Of a DNA stretch of 64,000 nucleotides, positions 40,284-49,880 are shown one piece after another. Numbering within the stretch: position 1 is the first letter of the stretch; every line of letters starts with the position of its first letter. Origin of the DNA: Methylobacter sp015476545 (GTDB lineage Bacteria; Pseudomonadota; Gammaproteobacteria; Methylococcales; Methylomonadaceae); the NCBI RefSeq assembly GCF_052162025.1, contig NZ_CP197401.1, positions 2,914,001 to 2,978,000 of the forward strand, given 5' to 3'. The translations under genes were made by a program, and so were the position numbers. The notes under the pieces were generated by a model, which was not told the DNA's origin, ran no database searches, and saw only the letters and a list, made by a program, of their open reading frames with translations.

Positions 40284-42431
40284 TCATTTTGCAAAGAAAT
40301 TTGCGTCTGGCAAAGCAGGAGGATAATAAAAATGGCCTTGCCCCATATCGCAATCCAACTCTGCCAGCAGCTTTTGCTGGGCTTCCGATTCAATACCCGG
40401 AGCAATAACTTTTAAATCCAAACTGTGCCCCAAGGCTATCATGGAGCGTACGATGTCTTCGTAGTTGGAATTACGCAACATTTCAGATATGAATGAACTG
40501 TCAATTTTCAGCTTTTTTACCGGTATACGCTTTAAATTGATGAGTGAAAAATAGCCTTTGCCAAAATTAGCGATGGTCAAATCTACCCCCGCCTCGGCCA
40601 ATCCGTTTAAAGCCTTGATGATCGGTTCGACATTGTCCATAAAACTGTTCTCGCTAATTTCCAGTTCCAGACAATGAGGTGAAAGCCCGTGCGTGCGCAG
40701 TATGCGTTCAACGGTAGCCACAAAATCGGAACGCAGCAATTGAGCCGCCGACACATTCACCACTATTTTGTTCATCGGCGCGCCTTCATCCAGCCAATGC
40801 CTCATCTGTTTACAAGCCGTTTCTATCATCCATTCGCCCATAGCCAGAATGAAGCCGCTCTCTTCGGCTATGGAAATGAAGCGTGCAGGATTTATCAAGC
40901 CCATAGTCGGATGCTGCCAGTGCACTAACGATTCGATAGCGACAATGTTTCCGGCCGTAAGACAGATTTGCGGCTGGTAATATAAAACCAGCTCATTTTT
41001 ATCTATCGACTGTTTTAAATCGCTTTCCATAGCCATTTTTTCAAAAGCCTGCGTCGTTAACTCCGGGTTATAGTATTGGAAGTTATTGCGCCCTTCTTTT
41101 TTGGCGCGATACATAGCGGCATCGGCATTCTTGATTAAACTGTCAGTGTCGTCCCCATCCCGTGGAAACAAACTGATGCCTACGCTGGTGGTTATTTGCA
41201 AGCGGTGACCTTTGACTTCAACCGGGTCGTTAAATGTTTCAATCAGTTTTCTAGCCAATCTGGCGGGGCTTTTCGCGTCCAAAAAGTCTTCCATAAGCAC
41301 GATAAACTCATCACCGGCATAACGTGACACTGTATCTTCCTTTCTGACCAGATTTTTGATCCTCCTTGCCACTTCCTTTAATAAACCATCGCCGACGGCA
41401 TGCCCATAGGTATCGTTGACGATCTTGAAGCGGTCAAGGTCAAGAAACAGCACAGCCACCAGCGAGCTTTCCCGCCGCGCATTTTGCAGGGAATGATTGA
41501 TGCGATCCTTTAATAACATCCGGTTGGGCAGTTGAGTCAGCGGATCATGATAAGCCAGAAATCCGAGACGATTCTGAGCCTTTTTAAGATGGGTAATATC
41601 CATAACCACATACACATAATGCGTTGTCTTACCCTGCGCATCCTTGACCTGATTGATGGTTGTCCAGCAAGGGAAATCATCGCTGTTTTTACGCCGATGC
41701 CACATTTCGCCCTGCCAACTGTGCCTATTTTTTCTGCTTTTGTGGAGCTCATCATTGATTTTTATGGTATTTTTTTTGGATTGCAGAAAATCGGCTTTCC
41801 TGCCGAAAACCTCCTGCCGGGAAAAACCGGTTAGAATCGTAAAAGCAGGGTTGATTGAAATGATGTTGTTGTCCTGATCGGCGACAATGATGCCTTCACC
41901 CGTATTATTGACAATAACCGATGCCAGATTTAACTCCTCCTCGGCCAATTTACGCTGAGTGATATCGTTCAAAGTCATGAAAACCTGATGGGGTTGTCGC
42001 TCTCCCGGGCGGAATTCCGGCATGGAACTGGTCATCACCCATGTATGATCTTGTCGTACGTGATTTAAAAAACCCATAACGACATTTTCCACCGGTTTTC
42101 CGGTGCGTAAAGCCAGCATGGCCGGATGCTGCTCATGAGGAAGAATCGAACCGTCTTCTCTGACAATCCTGGCGCAGGTCTCGGTCAATGCGCGCCCCAT
42201 CATGTCATCCGACTGCAAGCCCAGAATTTGCTCTGCCGCCTGATTGGCAGAGATGATTGTCCCAGTATTATTTAGATATACAACGCCCGTATCCATATTT
42301 TCCAGTAAATTCCGATACCTGGTTTCGCTCACTCTTAAGGCCTCAGCGGCCAGATTGCGATTCACCAAGCTCTGCATAAACAGAAAAAATGAATTAACAT
42401 TCTGCGATTCGTCCTTAAATAAATTGAACAT
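40284..42431 (-). CDS. PAS-PAS-GGDEF-EAL protein with degenerate active sites
   Basis: This 715-aa cytoplasmic protein has two PAS domains (about 35-160 and 165-285). A GGDEF domain (about 290-450) reads AGDEF at 372-376. An EAL domain (about 465-710) reads ESL at 500-502 and has ANFGKGYF at 621-628 where active enzymes have DDFGTGYS. The lost metal-binding Asp pair predicts no phosphodiesterase activity, and cyclase activity is doubtful. It may be a c-di-GMP or GTP receptor. GAAGGAG precedes the ATG. A perfect 12-bp inverted repeat lies 140 bases upstream. Confidence 0.92.
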   Translation of the reverse strand: MFNLFKDESQNVNSFFLFMQSLVNRNLAAEALRVSETRYRNLLENMDTGVVYLNNTGTIISANQAAEQILGLQSDDMMGRALTETCARIVREDGSILPHEQHPAMLALRTGKPVENVVMGFLNHVRQDHTWVMTSSMPEFRPGERQPHQVFMTLNDITQRKLAEEELNLASVIVNNTGEGIIVADQDNNIISINPAFTILTGFSRQEVFGRKADFLQSKKNTIKINDELHKSRKNRHSWQGEMWHRRKNSDDFPCWTTINQVKDAQGKTTHYVYVVMDITHLKKAQNRLGFLAYHDPLTQLPNRMLLKDRINHSLQNARRESSLVAVLFLDLDRFKIVNDTYGHAVGDGLLKEVARRIKNLVRKEDTVSRYAGDEFIVLMEDFLDAKSPARLARKLIETFNDPVEVKGHRLQITTSVGISLFPRDGDDTDSLIKNADAAMYRAKKEGRNNFQYYNPELTTQAFEKMAMESDLKQSIDKNELVLYYQPQICLTAGNIVAIESLVHWQHPTMGLINPARFISIAEESGFILAMGEWMIETACKQMRHWLDEGAPMNKIVVNVSAAQLLRSDFVATVERILRTHGLSPHCLELEISENSFMDNVEPIIKALNGLAEAGVDLTIANFGKGYFSLINLKRIPVKKLKIDSSFISEMLRNSNYEDIVRSMIALGHSLDLKVIAPGIESEAQQKLLAELDCDMGQGHFYYPPALPDANFFAK

Positions 42432-42572
42432 AGCCCATTTACTCCTTCATCACTTCGCACGATAAAGGCGTCATTGCATCAGGATGTTTCAAACATTCCT
42501 GGTAACTTGTATAGCGATATTTATGCTGGATCAACATAGTGATTTTCCCACTTGGGTCCCAATCTTCAACTT

Positions 42573-42610
42573 TGAAGAGATTTACTCAAGCCTTTGAATA
42601 AATCTCTTCA
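42573..42610. repeat. Perfect 12-bp inverted repeat
   Basis: TGAAGAGATTTA and TAAATCTCTTCA are separated by 14 bases. It lies upstream of the GGDEF/EAL gene and could be an operator or a hairpin in its leader. It has no T run on either side, so it is a poor terminator candidate. Confidence 0.6.
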
Positions 42611-42818
42611 CGCCTGTCTTACAACATAGATGGCTGGAATTCTTTGCCAGATCGTAATGAAGGGAAAACAGTCAAATCTAACTTAATCTTTAATGTTGTT
42701 ATTTGATAATGACTTGATTTACTCTTACGGCCGCCATGATTCTCCGGATGTTCCGGTTGATGCCTTGCCGGATAATTCGCCCCATTGACATTCGATCATC
42801 TACAGAATTTCACTTAAT

Positions 42819-42992
42819 TTATTTTTGCCTGTCTTGGCGAACTTTTTTCTTGGATTTGGTTTTTGTGGATTTGTAATACTCGAACTCATCATCCATAAAT
42901 CTCTTTTCCTTTAACTCAATATCAACCTCGTCAATTTCGTAATGCCAATCAAAACTTTTCTGTTGCTTAAGTGCATTAATATTAGCCGACAT
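42819..42992 (-). CDS. Small ORF, 57 aa, unknown
   Basis: ATG at 42992 to TAA at 42819 encodes a 57-residue protein with an acidic middle (EIDEVDIELKEKRFMDDEFE) and a Lys-rich tail (KTKSKKKVRQDRQK). No signal peptide or known family. The ribosome site is weak. The charge layout and isolation in a 1.1-kb gap make it plausible as a real gene, but I cannot prove it. The rest of 42432-43546 holds an inverted repeat and otherwise nothing I recognise. Confidence 0.4.
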   Translation of the reverse strand: MSANINALKQQKSFDWHYEIDEVDIELKEKRFMDDEFEYYKSTKTKSKKKVRQDRQK

Positions 42993-43546
42993 TTTATACT
43001 CGCTATTTCATCTGAATTTTCAACAACCATTTAAATCTGAAAATCTATCTATTTGGATAAATTATGTATAAAAACCCTAAAGAGATACTCAATTTGAAAG
43101 CAGTCCTGCAAAGCTAAACTTAAAACTATTTAAATGGTCTTATATTTATAAAAGAAAGAGCTTGATTAAAACATTCGTATATTCACCTAAGTGTTTTTAC
43201 GCATATATAGCCATTGGGAAATGTAGTAATTTTCTTACACGTAGACGAAATTGAGATTCTGTTTCGAGAAAATTGGTCCGCAATTGTTGAAGAACGCTCA
43301 TTCTGGAAAATTCGTAGATTAACTCGACTGCCGCTTTGCTGAGGTCACTGGTTCTGATGCTTCCTTAATTACTCATATTTATTGATACTGCGCACCCTCT
43401 CTCAAACAGGGCATCAAAGCTCTTGATAGAGCGCTTGTTTTTAAGGTTAATCGGGTGTTAAGCTGAAATCCTTCACCAAAAACATGAAGAAATGAAACAA
43501 GAATCCAAAATAATTCAGCAAGGTAGCAAATTAGAGGACCTATTCT

Positions 43547-46525
43547 GTGAAGTCAGGCAACAGCAAAGTAGAGCCAAAAGTCACATCTAGATCAAGTGTT
43601 CATGATGTACAGCATAAAAAGCATTTAGTAAGCTCTCTATTACCTGTAGTCGGCATTGGAGCGTCAGCCGGCGGCTTGCAAGCATTAGAAGCATTCTGTT
43701 CCAATCTGCCGTTGCACAACGGTTTTGCTTTCATCGTAGTATCTCACCAACAGCCCAGACACATTAGCCTGCTACCTGATTTACTGGCTGGATTTACCAA
43801 AATTCCTGTGATTGCTGCCGAAGACGGTATGCCATTGAAAAAAGATCATATATTCGTATGTCCTCCCGGGAAAAATCTCGCCGTATTCCATCGTCGAATT
43901 TATCTTATGGACAGAACCGATCATGAGACAATGCGTATGCCTATAAACTTCTTTTTTCATTCCCTGGCGGAAGATGTAAAAGAAATGAGTGTCGGCATTA
44001 TTCTTTCAGGTACCGGTACCGATGGCACTTTGGGGCTAAAAGCCATCAAAAGCGCATCTGGCATGGCCATGGTTCAAGATCCTGCAACTGCAAAATTTGA
44101 CGGCATGCCCAAGAGTGCGATAGCAAGGGGCGATGTCGACTTTGTATTGCCCGTTGAAAAAATGGGACAACAACTGCTTCAATATTTTGATGCACCTTGC
44201 TTCAACAATTTTCAAACGCTGGAACCGGCGGAAATGTTAGCTGCCACCGAACCTTTACAAAAAATTTTTATCCTGTTGCGCAACCGCACCGGCCATGACT
44301 TGTCTGCCTATAAGCCTACCACGGTCAACCGCCGCATAAGCCGGCGCATGAATATCCATCATATCCAGACCATGAACGCTTACGTGCAGTTTCTGCAGGA
44401 GAACCCTGTTGAAATAGATAAACTGTTTAAGGAACTGTTGATCAACGTCACTAATTTTTTCAGAGACGAACCCGCATTCGCGGCATTAAAAAATATTGCC
44501 CTGCCGAAACTATTTGAAAATAAACCCGACAATTACGAAATGCGCGTATGGGTTCCGGGATGCTCCACCGGCGAGGAGGCCTACTCACTTGCCATTCTGT
44601 TTAAAGAATATAATGAAACACATGGCAAAACTTACAGCTTTCAGATCTTTGCCACCGACCTGGACGAGTCATCCATCATTCAGGCACGGGAAGGCCTTTA
44701 TCCAAGCGGCATTGAAACCGATGTTTTGCCGGAGCGCCTGACCCGCTACTTTGAACGGGAAGACAGCCAGTATCGTATCGCCAAGGAAATTCGCGATACC
44801 GTGATATTTGCCACGCAGAATCTGCTTCAGGATCCGCCATTCACCCGCATCGACTTGATCAGTTGCCGTAATCTGCTTATTTATCTGGACGGCGAACTGC
44901 AAAAAAAGATTTTTCCGCATTTCCACTACACTCTGAAGCCAGGCGGCCTCCTGTTTCTTGGCACATCTGAGTCGATCGGCAATTTTGATCATCTGTTCTC
45001 AGTTGTTGACAAAAAGAGCAAGATCTATCAGCGAAAAGATATCCAGGCCGGTTTGCCGACATCCAAACCCCGTTTGTTGCCGACAAGCGCCAAAAACGCA
45101 CCATCAATGGAAGATAAATCACACAAACTCGACTCCCAGCCCGGCCAGATCGCCCGGCAAATTGAGAAGTTATTGCTGGAGCGCTATGCGCCGGTCTGCA
45201 TTATCATCGACGAACACGGCAGAATTATTTACATTCATGGCCATACAGGAAATTATCTGGAACCTGCGCAAGGCCAGCCCAACTGGAATATCATCGAAAT
45301 GGCCAGAGAGGGCTTGCGCGTGCCATTAGCGACATCGCTGCGTAAAGTCCAAAAAAAGGGCGATATGGAAATCATCAATAGTGGAATCAAGGTCAAAACC
45401 AATAACGGTTTTGAAACGATCGACCTGAAGCTGGTAAGGCTCCTGGAGCCGGAAGCACTACAGGATCTGTTCCTGGTCAGTTTTCATCCGCATCATAAAG
45501 ATGCCGGCTCACAAACTGGCGAGCCAGCTGTCTTCCCGATCCTGATCAATAAAAACGATAAGGAGCAGCTCGCTCATGAACTGCTTTCTACTAAAAAATC
45601 ACTGCGCGCAACTATCGAGGAACTGGAAACATCGAACGAAGAACTCAAATCCACGAACGAAGAACTGCAATCGGCCAATGAAGAGCTGCAAAGCTCCAAC
45701 GAAGAACTGGAAACTTCCAAGGAAGAAATGCAGTCTTTGAATGAAGAATTAAATACCATCAACAGCGAGCTTCAAACAAAAGTCGATGCCTTATCGAAGA
45801 TCAATGACGATATGCAAAATCTTTTGAACAGCACGAATATTGCAACCATCTTCCTCGACAATAACCTCAAAATAAGACGCTTCACCAAATCGGCCATCAA
45901 TATTGTCCATCTGATCAACAGCGATATAGGGCGGCCGCTCGGCGACCTGGCGTCAAGTCTTAAATATGCCCACCTGATAGATGATGCCAAAGCGGTGTTG
46001 CAAACACTGATTTACAAGGATGCAGAAGTGCAGTCCACAAACGGTGCGTGGTATCTGTTGCGCATCCTGCCGTATCGAACCGCGGAAAACATGATCGACG
46101 GGCTGGTTATTACGTTTATCGACATCGACAGACTGAAGAAAGCCGAACAGGCGGCTTTGGACGCCAGTATGGCCAGCGCGATTGTCAATACCGTATCCAA
46201 CCCGCTGCTGGTGCTCGATGAAAATCTCAGCATCATTACCGCCAATCCTGCGTTTCATAAGACTTTCAATCCGTCCCATGAAGACCTGACAGGACAATCT
46301 TTCTTCACTATCAATAGGTCGGCCTGGGATTCGGATCAATTACGCGGCCATTTATACGAAACATTAAACAGCAATACGCCTTTCGATGCGTTTAACTATA
46401 CGTGTGAATGCCCTGTCATAGGAAAAAAACATCTAACCCTCAATGGCCGCTTGCTTCAGCAGTCATCGACCAATGCCAGACGCATTCTGTTAGCCATTGA
46501 AGATGTCGAACGGGATAATCCATGA
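43547..46525 (+). CDS. CheB-CheR-PAS fusion protein
   Basis: This 992-aa cytoplasmic protein starts at a GTG with AGAGGA eight bases upstream. The CheB methylesterase domain (about 31-215) has the triad Ser40 (GASAGG), His67 and Asp159 (GTGTDG). The CheR methyltransferase domain (about 245-500) has NVTNFFRD, VPGCSTGEEAYS and ATDLDESSI. A Glu/Asn/Leu heptad coil (about 665-745) leads to two PAS domains. Such fusions are usually followed by a kinase domain or partner. Here no kinase domain is present, but a PAS kinase gene starts 117 bases downstream. No chemoreceptor gene is near, so its substrate for methylation is unclear. Confidence 0.93.
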   Translation: MKSGNSKVEPKVTSRSSVHDVQHKKHLVSSLLPVVGIGASAGGLQALEAFCSNLPLHNGFAFIVVSHQQPRHISLLPDLLAGFTKIPVIAAEDGMPLKKDHIFVCPPGKNLAVFHRRIYLMDRTDHETMRMPINFFFHSLAEDVKEMSVGIILSGTGTDGTLGLKAIKSASGMAMVQDPATAKFDGMPKSAIARGDVDFVLPVEKMGQQLLQYFDAPCFNNFQTLEPAEMLAATEPLQKIFILLRNRTGHDLSAYKPTTVNRRISRRMNIHHIQTMNAYVQFLQENPVEIDKLFKELLINVTNFFRDEPAFAALKNIALPKLFENKPDNYEMRVWVPGCSTGEEAYSLAILFKEYNETHGKTYSFQIFATDLDESSIIQAREGLYPSGIETDVLPERLTRYFEREDSQYRIAKEIRDTVIFATQNLLQDPPFTRIDLISCRNLLIYLDGELQKKIFPHFHYTLKPGGLLFLGTSESIGNFDHLFSVVDKKSKIYQRKDIQAGLPTSKPRLLPTSAKNAPSMEDKSHKLDSQPGQIARQIEKLLLERYAPVCIIIDEHGRIIYIHGHTGNYLEPAQGQPNWNIIEMAREGLRVPLATSLRKVQKKGDMEIINSGIKVKTNNGFETIDLKLVRLLEPEALQDLFLVSFHPHHKDAGSQTGEPAVFPILINKNDKEQLAHELLSTKKSLRATIEELETSNEELKSTNEELQSANEELQSSNEELETSKEEMQSLNEELNTINSELQTKVDALSKINDDMQNLLNSTNIATIFLDNNLKIRRFTKSAINIVHLINSDIGRPLGDLASSLKYAHLIDDAKAVLQTLIYKDAEVQSTNGAWYLLRILPYRTAENMIDGLVITFIDIDRLKKAEQAALDASMASAIVNTVSNPLLVLDENLSIITANPAFHKTFNPSHEDLTGQSFFTINRSAWDSDQLRGHLYETLNSNTPFDAFNYTCECPVIGKKHLTLNGRLLQQSSTNARRILLAIEDVERDNP

Positions 46526-46583
46526 ATACAATCGTCCTAATTTCTCCGGCGCATAGGCAAAAATTGCGCACTATAAATCCGGC

Positions 46584-46618
46584 GAGCGCCTGCCCCAACC
46601 GCAGGCGTTCACTTTTTC
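46584..46618 (+). terminator. Hairpin with T run between CheB-CheR and kinase genes
   Basis: GAGCGCCTGC pairs with GCAGGCGTTC (one wobble) around seven bases and is followed by ACTTTTTC. It may end or attenuate transcription before the kinase gene at 46643. Confidence 0.55.
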
Positions 46619-46642
46619 ACTTATCCGCTGGAATAAATCGCC

Positions 46643-48496
46643 ATGTTTAATTCATTCGACGGGAATATCGATTACGAAATTCTCCAGACAGATGCGGAGA
46701 ACCTGCTTGTCCAGTATCGCGAGAATCTCCGCAATCGGGCGGAAACGATGCTTAACAAATCCGGAACCGACATTACGCGCATGTCCAGCCAGGAAATTCA
46801 AAAGCTACTGTTCGAATTTCAGGTCCACCAGATAGAGCTTGAGCTCCAGAATGAGGAGTTGAACAGAACGCATCAGGAGCTGCTCGCCTCACGCGACCTG
46901 TATGCCAACTTATACAACCTTTCTCCGGTTGGCTATCTGACCCTCAATAAAGACGGCGTTATCCTGCAGGCCAATCTGACTGCGACGCGTCTATTGAATC
47001 ATCCCATTGAGGAGCTGATCAACAGGAAACTGGCGCAATATATCGATGCCAGCGACCAGGACCAGTACTATTTATTCCTGCGCAGGCTGGCAACGGAACG
47101 CACTCATCAGTCATTGGATGTCCGGCTCAAGAGTGACGGCAGCGAGATCACTCATGTGGAATGTCAGGGTAAAATCAATGACATCAATAATAATGACAGC
47201 GAAATCTGGCTGACTTTAAACAACATTACGGAGCGCAAACGCGCTGAAGAAACCATAGCCAATCTCAATAAGAAATTGGCTCAAAAGGTGCTCAAGCAAG
47301 ATTGCGATTTGTCGCTGAGCAATCAGAACCTAACCCAACTGGTTGAAGAGCTCAAGCATTCCAAGCAGCAGATACTGGAGCGCGAGGCTAAACTTAATTC
47401 CATCTTCAATGCGTCTGTAGAAGGCATCATCACCTGCGATATGTCCTGCAAGATCATTTCCGCGAATGCAGCGGTAGAAACCATTTTTGGCTATACGGAA
47501 GCAGAACTGATCGGTTGCAGCATCAACAAACTCATGCCCTTATCGCAGGATAAATGCTCTCATCGCGAGCGAAAGAGCTATCGGCAAGAAGCCGATATGC
47601 CCAAAGTGCTGGGCCGCATTCGCGAGGTTGAGGGCATGCGCAAAGACGGCTCTGCAGTGCCGCTGGATATATCCATCGCTGAATTTACGCTCGACGGCCA
47701 GAATTATTTCACCAGCATTGTCCGTGACGTCACCCAGCGCAAGATGCAGGAATTGCAGCAGAAAGAGCATCTGGAAGCGCTTTCCCATGTCATGCGTCTC
47801 GGCCTGATGGGGGAACTGGCATCGGGCATCGCTCATGAAGTCAACCAGCCGCTGACAGCGATCGTCAATTACGCGCAGGCCTGTCTGCGTTTCATTCAGG
47901 CTGATCAACCCGATCTGGCAAAACTCAGATCAATTCTGGAAAAAACCCATGACCAGGCGCTGAAAGCCGGACAGATCATCCATCACATGCGGGACTTTGT
48001 CAGGTCCAAAAAAATACATCGGTCGACCGCCGACATCAATGCGCTGATCGAAAATGCGGTCAGCCTGTCAATAACAGATTTAAAACAATACAATATCCAG
48101 CTGTCTTTCAACCTGGCCGATAATCTGCCGAGTATTTATGTCGATAGCGTTCAAATTGAACAGGTCATTCTAAATCTTGTCAGAAACAGCATCGATGCGT
48201 TGAAAGACGTGGCACATAACAAACAACGAAAGCTCTTCATTCAGACACTTTTGAATGATGAGAATTTTATCGAAGTAAAGGTCAAAGACAACGGCCACGG
48301 ACTCGGCGAGTCCAGCCAAAAGAAAATATTAACGCCTTTTTATACGACCAAATCGTCCGGCATGGGAATGGGATTGTCCATCAGCCAATCTATAGTCAAA
48401 TCCCATGACGGTTCATTGCATTTCGCCAGCAAGGCAGGAAAAGGCAGTACTTTTTATTTCACTATACCTGTACGGAGGAAATCTAATGACGCATAA
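46643..48496 (+). CDS. PAS histidine kinase, FixL-like
   Basis: This 617-aa soluble kinase has an N-terminal helix, PAS domains at about 85-200 and 245-370, and a dimerisation/phospho-acceptor motif GIAHEVNQPLTA. The ATPase domain has an N box (LVRNSIDAL), DNGHGLGE and GMGMGLSIS. There is no membrane helix, so it senses an intracellular cue such as redox state or oxygen. The PAS lacks an evident haem His that I could assign. It overlaps the response regulator start by 11 bases, so that protein is its partner. Confidence 0.92.
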   Translation: MFNSFDGNIDYEILQTDAENLLVQYRENLRNRAETMLNKSGTDITRMSSQEIQKLLFEFQVHQIELELQNEELNRTHQELLASRDLYANLYNLSPVGYLTLNKDGVILQANLTATRLLNHPIEELINRKLAQYIDASDQDQYYLFLRRLATERTHQSLDVRLKSDGSEITHVECQGKINDINNNDSEIWLTLNNITERKRAEETIANLNKKLAQKVLKQDCDLSLSNQNLTQLVEELKHSKQQILEREAKLNSIFNASVEGIITCDMSCKIISANAAVETIFGYTEAELIGCSINKLMPLSQDKCSHRERKSYRQEADMPKVLGRIREVEGMRKDGSAVPLDISIAEFTLDGQNYFTSIVRDVTQRKMQELQQKEHLEALSHVMRLGLMGELASGIAHEVNQPLTAIVNYAQACLRFIQADQPDLAKLRSILEKTHDQALKAGQIIHHMRDFVRSKKIHRSTADINALIENAVSLSITDLKQYNIQLSFNLADNLPSIYVDSVQIEQVILNLVRNSIDALKDVAHNKQRKLFIQTLLNDENFIEVKVKDNGHGLGESSQKKILTPFYTTKSSGMGMGLSISQSIVKSHDGSLHFASKAGKGSTFYFTIPVRRKSNDA

Positions 48497-49109
48497 CAAG
48501 CCGACGACTCCTATAGTCTATATAGTTGATGATGAATTCGCCGTGCGTGATTCGCTGACGATATTGATCGAATCAACTGGACAGCCTGTGATGAGTTTCG
48601 AATCGGCCGAATCCTTTCTGGACCACTATGATCCTGAACAGCCAAGCTGCCTGCTTCTGGACGTTAGAATGCCGTCCATGAGCGGGCTGGATCTTCAGGA
48701 AGAGCTCATCAGAAGAAGCATAGATATTCCCATTATCTTCATCAGCGGCCATGCGGATGTGCCCGATTCGGCCAAAGCATTCAGAGCCGGAGCCGTCGAT
48801 TTTCTGGAAAAACCGTTCAATGAAGAAATATTGCTGAGCCGCATTGAAGAAGCCCTGAGCAAAGATGCTCAAGTTAGAGAGCAACTCAGAGAGAAAAACA
48901 AGATACTCGAACGTCTCAGTCATTTAACAACACGTGAGAGAGAAGTACTGAACCTGATAGTCAGGAGTCATTCCAACAAAGAAGCCGCTAGAATACTCGA
49001 TATCAGCAACCGCACCATTGACGTACACAGAGCCCATATCATGGAAAAAATGCAGGCCGAAAATCTGGCCGAATTGATGGTTATGGCAATGCAGTGCGAC
49101 CTCCTGTAA
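48486..49109 (+). CDS. FixJ-type response regulator
   Basis: The frame is open from 48405, but the ATG at 48486 has GGAGG seven bases upstream and starts a normal receiver domain (IVYIVDDEFAVRD). The resulting 207-aa protein has a phospho-acceptor Asp in LLLDVRMPSM, FLEKPF with the conserved Lys, and a LuxR-type helix-turn-helix (LTTREREVLNLI, NRTIDVHRAHIMEKM). It overlaps the kinase gene and forms its two-component pair. Targets are unknown. Confidence 0.93.
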   Translation: MTHNKPTTPIVYIVDDEFAVRDSLTILIESTGQPVMSFESAESFLDHYDPEQPSCLLLDVRMPSMSGLDLQEELIRRSIDIPIIFISGHADVPDSAKAFRAGAVDFLEKPFNEEILLSRIEEALSKDAQVREQLREKNKILERLSHLTTREREVLNLIVRSHSNKEAARILDISNRTIDVHRAHIMEKMQAENLAELMVMAMQCDLL

Positions 49110-49224
49110 AAACCCGCCCACAATCAGAACGATAAACACGCTCGTCAAGTCAAGCAATCGCCCGCTATAACTCACAAACTTAAAGCAATACGATCGGTTA
49201 GCACGCTAGCTATCTTTTTCGTTT

Positions 49225-49247
49225 AAAATGTTATAACATAACATTTC
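49225..49247 (+). promoter_or_regulatory. Zur-box-like operator upstream of zur
   Basis: AAAATGTTATAACATAACATTTC is an almost perfect palindrome matching the TGTTATA-TATAACA form of gammaproteobacterial Zur sites. It lies 75 bases before zur, which suggests autoregulation by zinc. Confidence 0.75.
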
Positions 49248-49321
49248 AATAGATATTCAGCCTCCGTCTGCATCGCAAATGGATTGTTGATTCTTTCTGA
49301 TTAACTTTTTCCAATGAAACC

Positions 49322-49804
49322 ATGAGCTACTCCCTGTCTCACGATCACGAAAAATGTATTTCCGAAGCCATCAACATGGCGGAACGACTTTGCATCAACC
49401 GCAGCGTGAAATTGACGCCGATACGCCGCAAAGTGCTGGAGTTGATCTGGGAGACCCACAAAGCCGTCAAGGCTTATGACCTGCTCGATCAAATCAAGCC
49501 TTTGAACTATTCCGCCAAGCCGGCAACCGTCTATCGCGCGCTGGATTTCCTGATGAGTCAGGGCCTGATTCATAAAGTGGAAAGCCTTAATGCCTATGTC
49601 GGCTGCAATTGCTCAGGCAGACAGCATGAACAACTACTGCTGATTTGCGATCAGTGTCATGAGATTGAAGAACGCGCCGCCTTCGAAGTCATGCATGCCC
49701 TATCGTCGGAAATCAAACAGGCCGGTTTTTCCATCAGCTATAAATCGATTGAAATCCATGGCACCTGCGCTGGATGCGCATCATCTCATGATCAATCAGC
49801 CTAA
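49322..49804 (+). CDS. zur: Zur, zinc-responsive Fur-family repressor
   Basis: This 160-aa Fur-family protein has a winged helix (LTPIRRKVLELIWE, KPATVYRALDFL). Structural zinc Cys pairs occur in CDQCHE and GTCAGCA, an arrangement typical of Zur rather than Fur. With zinc bound it represses zinc-uptake genes. Zur-like boxes lie upstream of it and of the TonB receptor gene that follows. Confidence 0.9.
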   Translation: MSYSLSHDHEKCISEAINMAERLCINRSVKLTPIRRKVLELIWETHKAVKAYDLLDQIKPLNYSAKPATVYRALDFLMSQGLIHKVESLNAYVGCNCSGRQHEQLLLICDQCHEIEERAAFEVMHALSSEIKQAGFSISYKSIEIHGTCAGCASSHDQSA

Positions 49805-49841
49805 TCTGAACGCAAAAAGCGCCTGTCCATTTATGGCTTAA

Positions 49842-49860
49842 GTGTAACGATATAACATTA
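49842..49860 (+). promoter_or_regulatory. Second Zur-box-like site, before TonB receptor
   Basis: GTGTAACGATATAACATTA retains both half-sites, less perfectly than the site at 49225. It ends about 20 bases before the receptor start, where bound repressor would block transcription or initiation. Confidence 0.6.
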
Positions 49861-49880
49861 GTTTTTATTAATTTACAACG

